The translations under genes were made by a program, and so were the position numbers. From Leptospira ainazelensis (GTDB taxonomy: Bacteria; Spirochaetota; Leptospiria; Leptospirales; Leptospiraceae), in contig NZ_JAFFPT010000019.1 in the NCBI RefSeq assembly GCF_016918785.1, forward strand, positions 57,639-121,638: a stretch of DNA of 64,000 bases, written 5' to 3'. Positions 51,570 through 63,830 of this stretch are shown one piece after another. Below the pieces are notes generated by a model. The model searched no databases, was not told the DNA's origin, and saw only the letters and a program-made list of their open reading frames with translations. Each line of letters starts with the position of its first letter. Position 1 is the stretch's first letter.

Positions 51570-53186
51570 ATGAGCGGAATTCCAGCGGCAAATGATAAAA
51601 TTATTACTCCAAAGAAACACAAAGAAATCATCGAAAGAGAAAATATTCAAGACGGAACTTGGGAACTCAAAGCCGAAGCGGTGGTAATCGGTTCGGGTGC
51701 AGGCGGAGCGGTCGCTGCAGCAACGCTCGCACGGAACGGTTGGAAAGTCGTTTTGATCGAAGAAGGTTCTTACTTCACCCCGGCTCAATTTACGAGCGAA
51801 GAATTTATGGCTTCCGCGAGACTTTATCGCGACGCGGGTTTTATCGTTTCGGAAGAACAAACTCTGAGTATTCTTCAAGGAAGAACCGTAGGAGGTTCGA
51901 CGACCGTCAACTGGCAGACCTCTTTGTATCCTCCGGACTACGTGACCTCTGAATGGGATCAAAGATTCGGACTGAAGGGATATTCCAGACAAGATATGGA
52001 TCCTTACGTTTCTTCCGTTCATGAAAGACTCGGCGTACATCCGGTTCCTCAGAATCTAATCAATCCGAATAACAATACTTTGATGAAAGGCGGTAAAACG
52101 TTAGGTCTTCATCCCGAAGTGTTGAACAACAACAATCGAGGTTGTATCGGTTTGGGAAGGTGCGGTTTGGGTTGTCCGATCAACGCGAAACAATCCATGT
52201 TTTTGACTTATATTCCGGATGCGATCGAAGCGGGAGCGACGGTGATCGCAAACATGAAGGCAAAAGTAATTCATGACGGACCTATAAAAGTTGTCGTCGC
52301 CGAGTTTACTCCGGACGCGTATGAAAAAGCGCCGGATCAGGTGATTCAAAAGATAAAAATTTCAGCGCCCGTCGTAATCGTAAGCGCCGGCGCGATCGAA
52401 GGCCCGGCGCTTTTACAAAGATCCGGCTTAGGAAACGATTGGGTGGGAAGAAACTTGAAAGTGCATCCTACGAGTTCGATCTTTGCGATCTTTGAAGAAA
52501 AAATCAATATGTTCTCCGGACCGCCGCAATCGGCTGTGATCAAAGACGGTCACAATCAAGACAACACGGGATACGGTTTTTGGTTGGAAGTGGCTCCTTT
52601 TCGTCCAACGTTAGCCGCTTCTTTGATTCCATTCTATGGTCCGAAACAATTCGAAATGATCGGAAAATATCCGAACATGAGCGCGGGGATTGTCCTTGTT
52701 CGAGATGGAGCCGATGGAGAAGCGAATGCTTCCGTAAAATGGTCCTTAGGTTCTAGAAAGGTTTATTTTGAACTCACCCCAGGTGATGGGAAGAATATGC
52801 TCCGCGGTTTAAAAATGCTGGCCGAAGTCCAAGCGGCCGCAGGCGCTAAAGAACTGATTTTTCCTTTTCCGGATATGGAAGAACCCGTGAAAGTGGATCG
52901 AAACACCAAATTTGATTGGGTATTGGAAAAAAAATTCAACCCGGGAAGTTTGATAGTCGGCTCCGCTCATCCTCACGGATCGATTCAGGCCGCAGATACT
53001 CCCGAAAAAGGAGCCGTCGACCCGAGTTTGGAATTGTACGGTCATAAAAATATCTTTGTGATCGATGCTTCGGTTTATCCAACCGGGCTGTCCGTCAATC
53101 CTCAGATTACGACGATGAGTTTTGCTTTGCGGGCTTCGGAAGAGCTTGCTTCCAAAAAACAGGAAAAATTAGGAAATTTATTATAA
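51570..53186 (+). CDS. GMC family oxidoreductase
   Basis: A 538-residue FAD-dependent oxidoreductase. The FAD-binding motif VVIGSGAGGAVAAATLARNG lies at about residues 32-51, GRTVGGSTTVNWQ follows, and the C-terminal part carries HPHGS and the NIFVIDASVYPTGLSVNP motif with the usual catalytic His region. A cysteine-rich segment (CIGLGRCGLGCP) also occurs in relatives. Substrate could be sugars, sterols or other alcohols; no specificity can be read. It starts 2 bases after the small subunit and probably forms one enzyme with it. Confidence 0.9.
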   Translation: MSGIPAANDKIITPKKHKEIIERENIQDGTWELKAEAVVIGSGAGGAVAAATLARNGWKVVLIEEGSYFTPAQFTSEEFMASARLYRDAGFIVSEEQTLSILQGRTVGGSTTVNWQTSLYPPDYVTSEWDQRFGLKGYSRQDMDPYVSSVHERLGVHPVPQNLINPNNNTLMKGGKTLGLHPEVLNNNNRGCIGLGRCGLGCPINAKQSMFLTYIPDAIEAGATVIANMKAKVIHDGPIKVVVAEFTPDAYEKAPDQVIQKIKISAPVVIVSAGAIEGPALLQRSGLGNDWVGRNLKVHPTSSIFAIFEEKINMFSGPPQSAVIKDGHNQDNTGYGFWLEVAPFRPTLAASLIPFYGPKQFEMIGKYPNMSAGIVLVRDGADGEANASVKWSLGSRKVYFELTPGDGKNMLRGLKMLAEVQAAAGAKELIFPFPDMEEPVKVDRNTKFDWVLEKKFNPGSLIVGSAHPHGSIQAADTPEKGAVDPSLELYGHKNIFVIDASVYPTGLSVNPQITTMSFALRASEELASKKQEKLGNLL

Positions 53187-53249
53187 ACCGGGGCGGAGAG
53201 GGGTCGCAAATTCACTTTTAAAAAAGGCTTCCTCTCTGAAACTGGTCCT

Positions 53250-54752
53250 ATGCGCTTCCCGATTCTCCTTTTTTTCATCCTTCTCACTTTCTTTTTAGAT
53301 CCGATTTTTGCGGATCTAAAAGAAGGAAAGAAGGCTTATGCCCGAAAGGATTTCGCAAAGGCGATCGATGAATTTCAAAAGTTTAACAATGGAAATCCGT
53401 CCTCAGGTGAAGCCTGGATGTACATGGGTTACATTTACGAGTATCGAAGGGATTATCCGAAATCGATCCAGAGTTTTAAAAAGGCAGTTAGTCTTAATCT
53501 TCCAAAAAAAGATCTCGTAAACTGTTATCAAAAGATCATTCTCTATTTTAACTATCAAAGGGATTATCACGAAGTAATCGCTTACTCAAATCGGGTTTTG
53601 AGAATCGATCCTGACCTAACCCACATTCAAAAAATTAGGGCCACAGCCGAGGAAAGACTTTCTTCCGGACATGTAGTTCACCACAAACCAAAACGGAACA
53701 CCGAAGAAGTCGAAACTTCCGGACCTAACTCGGAAGAAGACTATCAAAAAATTCTGAGTAAGGACCCAGAAAACGAATCCGCGAGATGGAATCTTTCCTT
53801 AATCTATTCAAATCATAAAGAATTTCAAAAAGCGGAAACTCTCTTGCAGGGACTCGTAAAAGATCATCCTGAAAAACAAGATTATCTTTATAAATACGGG
53901 GTGATCTTGATTCGTAACGGAAAATATCCGGACGCGCTCCAAGTTTTGGATAAGCTGGAGAGTAAAATCGATTCCGGAAATTCAAAGATGCTCTATTATG
54001 CGAACTTGAACCAAGCCGTCGCTTACCATAAAATGAAACGTTACGAAGACGCGGCCAAATACTACAGAAAGTCTTACTCCGCAAATGCAACGGTTCAACC
54101 TTTGATCGGTTTAACAAAATTGAAATACGAAGTGAAAGATTGTGATAATTCCATCAAAACCGCAGAAAGAGCTTTGGAATTCGGCGAAAGGACTCACGAA
54201 ATTAGAATGTATCTTGCGCTTTGCAAAATACAGAACAAGGAAGAGACCGAGGGATATACGATCCTCAAGGAAATCGCTTCCAAGTTGGAGAAGGACAATC
54301 CCGAATTCAAAAATCTTCCCGACGTTTACAACGACGGTATTCTAAAATTAGCGCGTTATTATACAAATCACGGCGAATACGAAAAAGCGCTCAGATATTT
54401 TCATTCCGTCCAATCGAGTGAAGAGGAGGAAAGAGAATATCGTTTTTATCTCGGTAAGGCGTATTTTTATACCGGAAAAATCGATCAAGCGATTCTGATG
54501 TTGGAAAAAGTCGGCGGGTCTTCCGGCGCTTATTATCTTTTAGCAAAATGTTATGCAAACAAAGACGATCTCGAAAAGACGATGGAATACATTCGACTTG
54601 CGGCAAATATGAAACCTTCCATTTGGGCCGCCGCAGCCGAAGAAAAGGAATTTGATCGTTTTAAAGGAAAGTCTTCTTTTAAAAAATTCTTAGAATCAAA
54701 GGGATCGGAAAAAGATAAAAATTTCGATTCTCAAGCTTTGGATAAAACTTAG
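53250..54752 (+). CDS. Exported TPR protein
   Basis: A 500-residue protein with a signal peptide (FPILLFFILLTFFLDPIFA) followed by a series of tetratricopeptide-like repeats such as AWMYMGYIYEYRRDYPKSIQSFKKAV, ARWNLSLIYSNHKEFQKAETLL and NLNQAVAYHKMKRYEDAAKYYRKS. TPR arrays bind other proteins; location in the periplasm is implied by the signal. A Lys/Glu linker splits two groups of repeats (about residues 150-175). It stands alone and its end converges on aroD 3 bases away. Confidence 0.82.
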   Translation: MRFPILLFFILLTFFLDPIFADLKEGKKAYARKDFAKAIDEFQKFNNGNPSSGEAWMYMGYIYEYRRDYPKSIQSFKKAVSLNLPKKDLVNCYQKIILYFNYQRDYHEVIAYSNRVLRIDPDLTHIQKIRATAEERLSSGHVVHHKPKRNTEEVETSGPNSEEDYQKILSKDPENESARWNLSLIYSNHKEFQKAETLLQGLVKDHPEKQDYLYKYGVILIRNGKYPDALQVLDKLESKIDSGNSKMLYYANLNQAVAYHKMKRYEDAAKYYRKSYSANATVQPLIGLTKLKYEVKDCDNSIKTAERALEFGERTHEIRMYLALCKIQNKEETEGYTILKEIASKLEKDNPEFKNLPDVYNDGILKLARYYTNHGEYEKALRYFHSVQSSEEEEREYRFYLGKAYFYTGKIDQAILMLEKVGGSSGAYYLLAKCYANKDDLEKTMEYIRLAANMKPSIWAAAAEEKEFDRFKGKSSFKKFLESKGSEKDKNFDSQALDKT

Positions 54753-54754
54753 GA

Positions 54755-55465
54755 TCATTTTCCTTCCTTTCTCAGTTTTAACAAAGACTTGAGATCCACC
54801 TGACCGGGAGCCTTGGGCTCGTCCAAACAACAATAAGTAAAGTTAGAACCGAAAAATTCCGGATACACTCTGGAAAGGATTCCCAGCGTTCCCATACAAA
54901 TTCCTGTTAGGCGGATATCGTTCTTTTCATAATCGTTTGCAACGTTATGAAAAGAAGAAAGAAAATCCGCGAGTTCCTTAATCGAGTTTGGAAATACCGC
55001 AAACTTATAATTTAAAGGAAGAATTCCCTTATATTTTTTCCCGGTCAGATAAGAATCGTTTTGAATCCAATTCCTGATTTCTTGCTCTGATAAAATTCCG
55101 TCGAATTTATGGACGGAACGAATCAAACCGAAACCTTTTTCGGCGAAACTTTCGAATAGATCATTGGGACGGTTTAATTCCAGATCTAGATAATGATTTT
55201 GAATTTGCAGTCGATTTGTAATTCTTTCAAAATCAATTTCGGATTCTTGAGATCGATATGTTTGGTCCGTATCCGCGCTTTGTCTATAAGTGAAGATACA
55301 CTTCGCGCCTAATCGATCGATTTGAGTAGTTAGCCTTTCCTTTAAGCCTTGAGGCGAAAAAAGATCGAGTCGTATTTCGATCCAGTCGCAAGCGGGGTGT
55401 TCCGTCAGGTTGAAAAAATCTTCCTCGCTTACGGTCAAGACGATATGAAATTCTTTTCGAATCAC
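54755..55465 (-). CDS. aroD: 3-dehydroquinate dehydratase, type I
   Basis: A 236-residue shikimate-pathway enzyme. Family features: DWIEIRLDLF, the catalytic His in SVHKFDG, the Schiff-base Lys in LNYKFAVF, then MGTLGILSRV and the ending FGSNFTYCCLDEPKAPGQ. All key residues are present. Stop at 54755 faces the TPR gene. It is the last gene of a leftward operon (TonB-like, nusG paralogue, kdsD, aroD), starting 5 bases after the kdsD stop. Confidence 0.93.
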   Translation of the reverse strand: MIRKEFHIVLTVSEEDFFNLTEHPACDWIEIRLDLFSPQGLKERLTTQIDRLGAKCIFTYRQSADTDQTYRSQESEIDFERITNRLQIQNHYLDLELNRPNDLFESFAEKGFGLIRSVHKFDGILSEQEIRNWIQNDSYLTGKKYKGILPLNYKFAVFPNSIKELADFLSSFHNVANDYEKNDIRLTGICMGTLGILSRVYPEFFGSNFTYCCLDEPKAPGQVDLKSLLKLRKEGK

Positions 55466-55469
55466 GATT

Positions 55470-56438
55470 TCAGAGACCTTTTTGTAAAAGATCGTGAATG
55501 GAAACGATTCCGATCAAGACCTTTCGCTCGTCGATGATCGGCGCTACCGAAATCGGATTTGGGCGCGATTCCATTTGTTTTAAAATTTCGTATGCGTTTT
55601 CACCGGAACGAAACGAGATAGGATTCGAATTCATCAATTCTTTTGCGGTGACGGAAGAATCCAATCCTCCATCCTTTAATTTTTTGCGAATATCAAAATC
55701 GGTTATAATACCGAGGAGCTGACCGTTAGCGTCAATTACGCCCGTTGCTCCTTGTCTTTTCACGGTGATCTCGGTTAATATTTGATCTAAGTCGGAATCC
55801 GGCGAAACCTTTGCCAAATCCTTTTCACGTCGCATAACGTCGTCTATCTTGAGGCTGAGACGTTTTCCTAATCTTCCCGCAGGATGATAAAGAGCAAAGT
55901 CTTCCTTTTTGAAGTTTTTCAGTTCCATAAGACACATTGCAATCGCATCGCCTAAAATGAGCGCGATTGTGGTGCTGGAAGTCGGAGCTAATTCGAGCGG
56001 GCAGGCTTCCTTTAAAACAGGAGTCAACAAAACGACGTCGGATTCTTTCGCGAGTCTGGAATCTGCGTTAGCGGTCATCGCTATGAGCTTTGCTCCGATG
56101 TTTTTGATCGTCGGAATCAAGTTGAGCAATTCTTCACTTTCACCGGACTTTCCGATGGCGATAACTACGTCTTCATTTGCGATGATTCCGGCGTCACCGT
56201 GGGCAGCGTCTGCCGGATGAAGAAAAATGGAAGGAGTTCCGGTGGAAGACAATGTGGAAGAAATTTTTTTACCGATGTCGCCCGATTTACCGACGCCGAG
56301 TACGATTAGCTTTCCCTTTGATTGAAGAATGAGTTCGATTGCTTCCTTAATCGATGGATCCAGATTCTTTCTAAAATGCAGAATGGACTCTATCTCGATA
56401 TCGATCGCTTTGGTTATTTTTTCAAAAATTGGATCCAA
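55470..56438 (-). CDS. kdsD: Arabinose-5-phosphate isomerase (KpsF/GutQ family)
   Basis: A 322-residue enzyme that converts ribulose-5-phosphate to arabinose-5-phosphate for KDO and so lipopolysaccharide. The SIS domain reads VLGVGKSGDIGKKISSTLSSTG, with HPADAAHGDAG; a CBS pair follows (GVIDANGQLLGIITDFDIRKKL). Leptospires make KDO-containing LPS, so the role fits. The start overlaps the nusG paralogue by 17 bases. Confidence 0.93.
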   Translation of the reverse strand: MDPIFEKITKAIDIEIESILHFRKNLDPSIKEAIELILQSKGKLIVLGVGKSGDIGKKISSTLSSTGTPSIFLHPADAAHGDAGIIANEDVVIAIGKSGESEELLNLIPTIKNIGAKLIAMTANADSRLAKESDVVLLTPVLKEACPLELAPTSSTTIALILGDAIAMCLMELKNFKKEDFALYHPAGRLGKRLSLKIDDVMRREKDLAKVSPDSDLDQILTEITVKRQGATGVIDANGQLLGIITDFDIRKKLKDGGLDSSVTAKELMNSNPISFRSGENAYEILKQMESRPNPISVAPIIDERKVLIGIVSIHDLLQKGL

Positions 56439-56961
56439 CGTTTTCCTCCAGTCTTAACTTTTCAATGTCCACAGTCACCGAAGTCATTAAATTCAATCCC
56501 GGAAATTTGACTATAATTTGCTCTTGGTTTTTTCTTTGTATGATTTCGGCGTGATATCCTGCGAACGGTCCTTCTTTGATTAAAACTTTTTTACCGGGAG
56601 AAAGTTTTTCCTGAATCTCAACTTGAATTTTATCGGGAAAGGTTTCTAAAAAAGTTTTTACAAGATGAATGTCCTCATCCGGTATCACGTAAGGTTTTCC
56701 CGCGTAAAACACGAAATGATGAGCGCCCGGCAATTGAAGAACCTTAACTCGTTCTTCAAAAAATGAGATTTTTACAAAGATATAAGAGGGATACATCGGT
56801 TCTTCGACGACCTTCCATCGATCCGACCATTTTTTCTTTTTTGAAATCAAAGGTAAAAAACATTCAATCTTTCTCTGCTGAAAAAGTTTTTTGAGTTTTT
56901 TTTCAGCTCTGGGATTGGTATACAACGCATACCATTCGTTGTGATCAGAATTCTTTATCAT
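56422..56961 (-). CDS. NusG-family antiterminator paralogue (RfaH/UpxY/LoaP-like)
   Basis: A 179-residue protein: an NGN domain starting WYALYTNPRAEKKLKKLFQQRKIECFLPL and a C-terminal KOW domain (GKKVLIKEGPFAGYHAEIIQR). Compared with NusG it lacks nothing obvious, but its wording is that of specialised paralogues that act on polysaccharide or surface-polymer operons. Housekeeping nusG normally sits beside secE and rplK, which are absent here. It overlaps the TonB-like gene by 17 bases and kdsD by 17 bases. Confidence 0.85.
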   Translation of the reverse strand: MIKNSDHNEWYALYTNPRAEKKLKKLFQQRKIECFLPLISKKKKWSDRWKVVEEPMYPSYIFVKISFFEERVKVLQLPGAHHFVFYAGKPYVIPDEDIHLVKTFLETFPDKIQVEIQEKLSPGKKVLIKEGPFAGYHAEIIQRKNQEQIIVKFPGLNLMTSVTVDIEKLRLEENVGSNF

Positions 56962-57424
56962 CTACTTTAAACGAAACGGGAATGATTAAGTTCGTTCCTT
57001 CTATGAGATTGAATTTCCAGGTTCTCAGCGCTCTCTTGAATTCGATTTCAAAGACCGAATATCTGCAAGGTTGCAAAGTTTTAAGAACCTCTGCCTTACC
57101 GCCAGATTTTATTTCCACTTCCCAAGAACAATCCGATTCCAATCTCTGTTCCAGGGCTTCCTGTGGAAAGTGGATTTCATTTTTAAATTTTTCGATTTCT
57201 CTTTGTAAGGTTCCTGAATCGCTCGGATTCTCAAACTCGGCTGGTTTTGAAATCTTACCGATCCCTTCATTCGAAAGATCGAACACGAGTTGAGGACTTC
57301 CTCCCTTCTTCAAAAAAATTTCGAAGTCCGACACAAGGGAAGAATCCGGACTGTAGAATAAAAAAGATGCGAATATTAGAATGTGTAAAAGACCAGAAAT
57401 TAAAAAGGAAAGTTTTGTACTCAC
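56945..57424 (-). CDS. TonB-like membrane-anchored protein
   Basis: About 159 residues from a GTG at 57424 (MSTKLSFLISGLLHILIFASFLFYSP). The frame stays open to an ATG at 57514, but the extra 30 residues look random. A single membrane helix is followed by a periplasmic part that resembles a TonB C-terminal domain (EVEIKSGGKAEVLKTLQPCRYSVFEIEFKRALRTWKFN). TonB partners ExbB and ExbD are not adjacent. The role in energising outer-membrane transport is inferred. Its start lies 175 bases from the divergent DUF445 gene. Confidence 0.6.
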   Translation of the reverse strand: MSTKLSFLISGLLHILIFASFLFYSPDSSLVSDFEIFLKKGGSPQLVFDLSNEGIGKISKPAEFENPSDSGTLQREIEKFKNEIHFPQEALEQRLESDCSWEVEIKSGGKAEVLKTLQPCRYSVFEIEFKRALRTWKFNLIEGTNLIIPVSFKVDDKEF

Positions 57425-57599
57425 AAAGTCGCTCTTTCGATCCACGTTTAGACAGAGATGGATACAAATACCGATGCTCTTCTTCCAGAGTAGGATTCGA
57501 TTATAATCGAACAAGCGAAATAAAAAATTGTTGTCTTAACGTTTTCAATCTGAATTCTTACGATACTTTCGAACATCTTCGGCTTCAAGGATTTAACCA

Positions 57600-58820
57600 A
57601 TGGACTGGTTTCACGAATATCCACGACTTGTTGAGATACTATCAATTTTACTTACATGTTCCTTCGTGGGTTGGGTCACAAACTTCATCGCCGTTAAGAT
57701 GATCTTTTATCCTAACGAGTTTATAGGAGTCGGCAACTTCGGATGGAAAGGAATCATACCAAATCACGCCGTCAAAATGAGTACTCTGATCGCAAAGGTT
57801 TTAACATCGAGAGTGGTTCGTCCTCATGAATTGTATGAAAAAGTGGATCCGCATCGAATCAACGACTCGATTCGAGATATCGTAAAAGAGAAAGCGAGAG
57901 AGATCGTGCACGACGTGATTGTCGCAGAAAATCCGGCTTTATGGTCCTTGCTGCCGAACTCTTTAAAAGAGGATTTGGAAAAAGAAATTCGATCGGAAAT
58001 TCCAAGACAGATCGAGCAGGTTTATAAGTCTTTCGGAAAAGAACTCGATGAAATTTTAGAGATCGATGAAATCATTCGTGTTTCTTTGAGCGGGAAGAAT
58101 ACTAAGTTCCTTGTTGAGATGTTCACTCGGTGCGGAGGTCCGGAATTTTCTTTTATCATTCGTTCGGGAATCTATTTCGGCTTTTTAATCGGATTGGTTC
58201 AGGTCGCGTTTATTAATTTTTTCAATCAGTGGTGGACGATGCCCATTATGGGAATTGCCGTCGGTTACTATACAAACTGGCTCGCTATTCTGATGATTTT
58301 TCGTCCCTTAGAACCGAAACGATTTCTTTTCTTTCGTTACCAAGGTTTATTTTTAAAAAGGCAAAAAGAAGTTTCAAAAGAGTTTGCCGCCGTTATCGCT
58401 TCTCGGGTCTTAAACACCGAAAATTTAATTCGACTCATTTTTTTAGGAAAAGGAGGCGATCTTATCATTCAGCTTGTGATTGAAAAAGCGAAAGCGATGA
58501 CGGAAAGTAAGTTAAAGGAAAAAGCGCCTTTTGCTCCTCTTCTCCTTGGCTCGGAAAAAATCAAAGGACTCAAGGTTAAGATAGCGGATCACATTATCTG
58601 GATCATTCCACAAGTTGCGGATCGAATTCAAAATTATATCACAGATACGCTTCAAATTGAAAAAACTGTGGCAGATCGTTTAAGCGTGTTACCTGCCGAT
58701 GAATTTGAATCTTTATTGCATTCCGTTTTTAAAGAAGATGAAATGACTTTAATTATTTTGGGGGCTATATTGGGAGGTTTCGTAGGTCTCATTCAAGCCT
58801 ATCTTGTTTTTATGTCATAA
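57600..58820 (+). CDS. DUF445 membrane protein
   Basis: A 406-residue protein with a first membrane segment (about 10-32) containing FVGWVTNFIAVKMIFYP, a second pair about 190-235 with NWLAILMIFRP, and a last one at the C-terminus (about 383-404). The VTNFIAVKMIF and YTNWLAILMIF motifs are the DUF445/YheB signature. Between them lie long helical parts. The function of the family is unknown. ATG 57600 starts without a clear ribosome binding site. Confidence 0.85.
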   Translation: MDWFHEYPRLVEILSILLTCSFVGWVTNFIAVKMIFYPNEFIGVGNFGWKGIIPNHAVKMSTLIAKVLTSRVVRPHELYEKVDPHRINDSIRDIVKEKAREIVHDVIVAENPALWSLLPNSLKEDLEKEIRSEIPRQIEQVYKSFGKELDEILEIDEIIRVSLSGKNTKFLVEMFTRCGGPEFSFIIRSGIYFGFLIGLVQVAFINFFNQWWTMPIMGIAVGYYTNWLAILMIFRPLEPKRFLFFRYQGLFLKRQKEVSKEFAAVIASRVLNTENLIRLIFLGKGGDLIIQLVIEKAKAMTESKLKEKAPFAPLLLGSEKIKGLKVKIADHIIWIIPQVADRIQNYITDTLQIEKTVADRLSVLPADEFESLLHSVFKEDEMTLIILGAILGGFVGLIQAYLVFMS

Positions 58821-58988
58821 AAGATGTCGGATTAATCTAACCCTTTCGTATTATATTAGAAATTTCTTAATTAATCATACGAACTTTTATTCCGATCTGG
58901 GAAAAATGTTATCTTTTCCTAGCGAAAACAAAATTCTCCTTTAAAGGAACGATTCTATTTTATGCGATGTAATTGTTAGGGTATTCGT

Positions 58989-60686
58989 ATGAGAAAAAAT
59001 CTTCCGGTCACAAATAAAGAAATTCCGATTCCTTCCAGCGCGGTTCTGATTTCAAGAACCGATATAAAAGGCAGAATTTCTTATGTTAGTCAAGATTTTG
59101 CGGATATAAGCGGCTTTTCAGAAAAAGAGATGTTAGGAGAGCCGCACAATCTGATTCGTCACCCCGATGTCCCGCCTTACGTCTATCAAGAAATGTGGCA
59201 AACGATCCAATCGGGAGATCCTTGGAACGGGGTCGTAAAGAATCGCGCGAAGTCAGGCGATCACTATTGGGTTGATGCGACCGTCACTCCGGTAATGAGC
59301 GATGGGATCGTAACCGGTTATATGTCCGTCCGCAAAAAAGCAACGGCAAAACAAATCGCAAGGGCTGAACTTCTTTTTAGAGAATTGCAGAATACGGATT
59401 CTCTTGTTTGGAAATTTAAAGGTATGATTAAATCTTTGCTCCAAAGGTTAGGTCTTGCGGGAAAAATTCTCATCTACAGTTTACTAGTTTTTGTTCCGCT
59501 TCTATTTGCGAATTTCGAATGGATCGGTAAAGGCGTCCTCTTTCTTCCCTTGTTGGGAATTGCTTGCGGCGCCTTAGGCATTGTACTTCTAATTCTTACA
59601 ATTTTAGGATATCGAAAGAGAATTCGAGAGATCATTAAAATTCAAAAGGAAATTGTAGCCGGTAATTTCCTGATAGAGATTCCGGCGAGAAGAGAATATT
59701 CCGAAGTCGCCGAAATCTATTCGACGCTTAGAGTTCTCGTGATCAGCATTTGGGGATTGTTGGTTCAGATTAAGGAGAATTTCGAAAAGAATAACGACCT
59801 CTATAAATATCTTTCTTTGTCTTCGGAAAAATTTCAGAAGAGCACACATTCTCAAGCGGCGTCCGTGGAAGAAACGGCCTCCGCGTCTCATGAACTTTCT
59901 TCCACGCTGGAAGAAATCGTGAAGTCGATTCAATTTCAGTCTTCCGGTTTGGCAGCAATCAACGAGGGGATCGGAAAGGTCAACGAATCCATTCAAAACG
60001 TTTCCAAATCCTTGGATAATCTTTCGACTCAAACGTCTTCGGTAAAACAAAAGGCGTCCCAAAGTCAGGAAACGTTTGGAAGAGCGATCCTTGCGATGGA
60101 TGAGATTAAGGAATATTCTAATGGAATTTCCAAAATTATAGGAATCATAACTTCTATTTCCGAAAAAACGAACTTACTTGCATTGAATGCTTCGATCGAA
60201 TCTGCAAGAGCCGGAGAAGCGGGGAAAGGTTTTAGCGTAGTAGCCGAGGAAATTTCTAAACTCGCCGATCAAACTAGAAACTCGATCAAGGATATCGTGA
60301 ATCTAATTGGAAATACGGCAAAGGCCGTGGACTTCGGCGCGGAGAAATTTCAAGAATCGTTATCAATCGTAAAAGAATTAACGGATTATATTGGCGAAGT
60401 AAATTCTTCCGCTACAATCGTAACCGCATCCTTGGCCGCTCAGGCTGAAAAACTAAATGAAATTAGAAAGAATACCGATCAAGTGAATAAGCTCGGAGAA
60501 ACTGTGACCGAATCTTCTCGATTTCAAAAAGTCGCTTCCGATGAAATCGCTTCGTCTATGCAAAACATTGCGGATAATTCCGAATCCATCGCAAAAACAT
60601 CGGAAGAGATCAGACATACCGTCGACGAATCGGTCTACAAAGCGATCAAATTAAAGGATATTCTCAAACACTTTAGAACCAATTGA
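58989..60686 (+). CDS. Methyl-accepting chemotaxis protein with PAS sensor (Aer-like)
   Basis: A 565-residue receptor. N-terminal PAS (about residues 20-125) with [33 protein letters not shown], as in the FAD-binding sensor Aer, so oxygen or redox sensing is likely. Two membrane helices (about 157-205), a short linker and the signalling domain with the conserved hairpin [31 protein letters not shown]. There is no periplasmic sensor domain. It stands alone, with cheW/cheA not in the window. Confidence 0.93.
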   Translation: MRKNLPVTNKEIPIPSSAVLISRTDIKGRISYVSQDFADISGFSEKEMLGEPHNLIRHPDVPPYVYQEMWQTIQSGDPWNGVVKNRAKSGDHYWVDATVTPVMSDGIVTGYMSVRKKATAKQIARAELLFRELQNTDSLVWKFKGMIKSLLQRLGLAGKILIYSLLVFVPLLFANFEWIGKGVLFLPLLGIACGALGIVLLILTILGYRKRIREIIKIQKEIVAGNFLIEIPARREYSEVAEIYSTLRVLVISIWGLLVQIKENFEKNNDLYKYLSLSSEKFQKSTHSQAASVEETASASHELSSTLEEIVKSIQFQSSGLAAINEGIGKVNESIQNVSKSLDNLSTQTSSVKQKASQSQETFGRAILAMDEIKEYSNGISKIIGIITSISEKTNLLALNASIESARAGEAGKGFSVVAEEISKLADQTRNSIKDIVNLIGNTAKAVDFGAEKFQESLSIVKELTDYIGEVNSSATIVTASLAAQAEKLNEIRKNTDQVNKLGETVTESSRFQKVASDEIASSMQNIADNSESIAKTSEEIRHTVDESVYKAIKLKDILKHFRTN

Positions 60687-60771
60687 ATTCTAAATAAACG
60701 AATCAATCAATTCTTACGGGAGCGACTCATTTTACTTCTGCCCGTTTTAAATTTTGCCGATAATCTAATCG

Positions 60772-61646
60772 ATGGAGAATCGATTCCTAAGACTGACGAT
60801 TTTTATTTCGATAGCGATCACGCTTTTTTCTTTTTGGGATCATCATCTCGTTAGTTATCTGAAAGACTTCATCGTTTTTATTCATGAAATCGGACATGCG
60901 ATCGCAGCGCTCTTAACGGGAGGAACCGTTCATGCGATCGAACTTCACGGAAACGAATCCGGAGAAACGATCGCGATTCCAAGTTCCGGAAAAGGTTCGT
61001 TTATTTTTGTGGTTTCAGCGGGATATCTGGGCTCTTGTTTGATCGGCGGTTTTCTTTTGAATCGCGGTTTTTCGGGAAGGATGATCCGTCCGACTCTGAT
61101 CTCTTTCGGAGCCATCCTACTTCTTATGACGATCTCTTATTCTAAACCGGGTAACTTAGCTCAGTACACCGGAATCCTTTGGGGTTTGGGTTTTGTTTTG
61201 CTCGGATTTTTCAATCTAAAAATCAATCACTTCATACTGGTTTTTATCGGAACGAGTATCACTCTTTATAGTTTATACGATCTTTTGGATTTTACCGGTA
61301 ACATTGTTTATACCGATGCCGGGATTATGGCAATGTGGATTACGGGTGCAAGCGTTTCTCAAAGTATTCCGAAATCAGTGATCGTCTTGGGATATTTGAT
61401 TGCCCTCCTCTGGTCTTTTTTTAGCTTATCCATCATATTCGTCTCGGTGAAAAAAGTATTCCAGTCCGGAACGCAGGATTCGGATTCTCTATTGGAAGAA
61501 GATTCTTTCCACTTTCCCGAGGGTGCAAACGCAGAAACTCCGTTTCCCGGAGACGTAACTCCGGAAGTTATGGAATGGTTTTTCAGTAAGGGTCTTGATT
61601 TAAACGGAAAACCCTTGCCTGCGGAATTTTTGGAAAAAGAAGAACA

Positions 61647-61650
<4 letters not shown>
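60772..61650 (+). CDS. M50B-type membrane protease
   Basis: A 292-residue membrane protein; [14 protein letters not shown] (about residues 38-51) is the zinc motif of site-2-like M50 peptidases in the first part, and several further helices (about 80-100, 107-125, 132-155, 160-180, 205-235) follow. The family (Peptidase_M50B) is common in bacteria and poorly characterised. The C-terminal 70 residues are cytoplasmic and polar. Its stop overlaps the start of the UXS gene (ATGA). Confidence 0.8.
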
Positions 61651-62591
<941 letters not shown>

Positions 62592-62646
62592 GCGAAGAAA
62601 ATCTGGACGTACCTTAACGAAACGTGTCCGGAACACGCCATTTATC

Positions 62647-63830
<1,184 letters not shown>

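Noticed and set aside
51306..52040. Leftward frame of 244 codons across the GMC region
   Set aside because: It lies antisense to the GMC small subunit and N-terminus, both of which match known families; it is a frame-shadow of a low-stop region.
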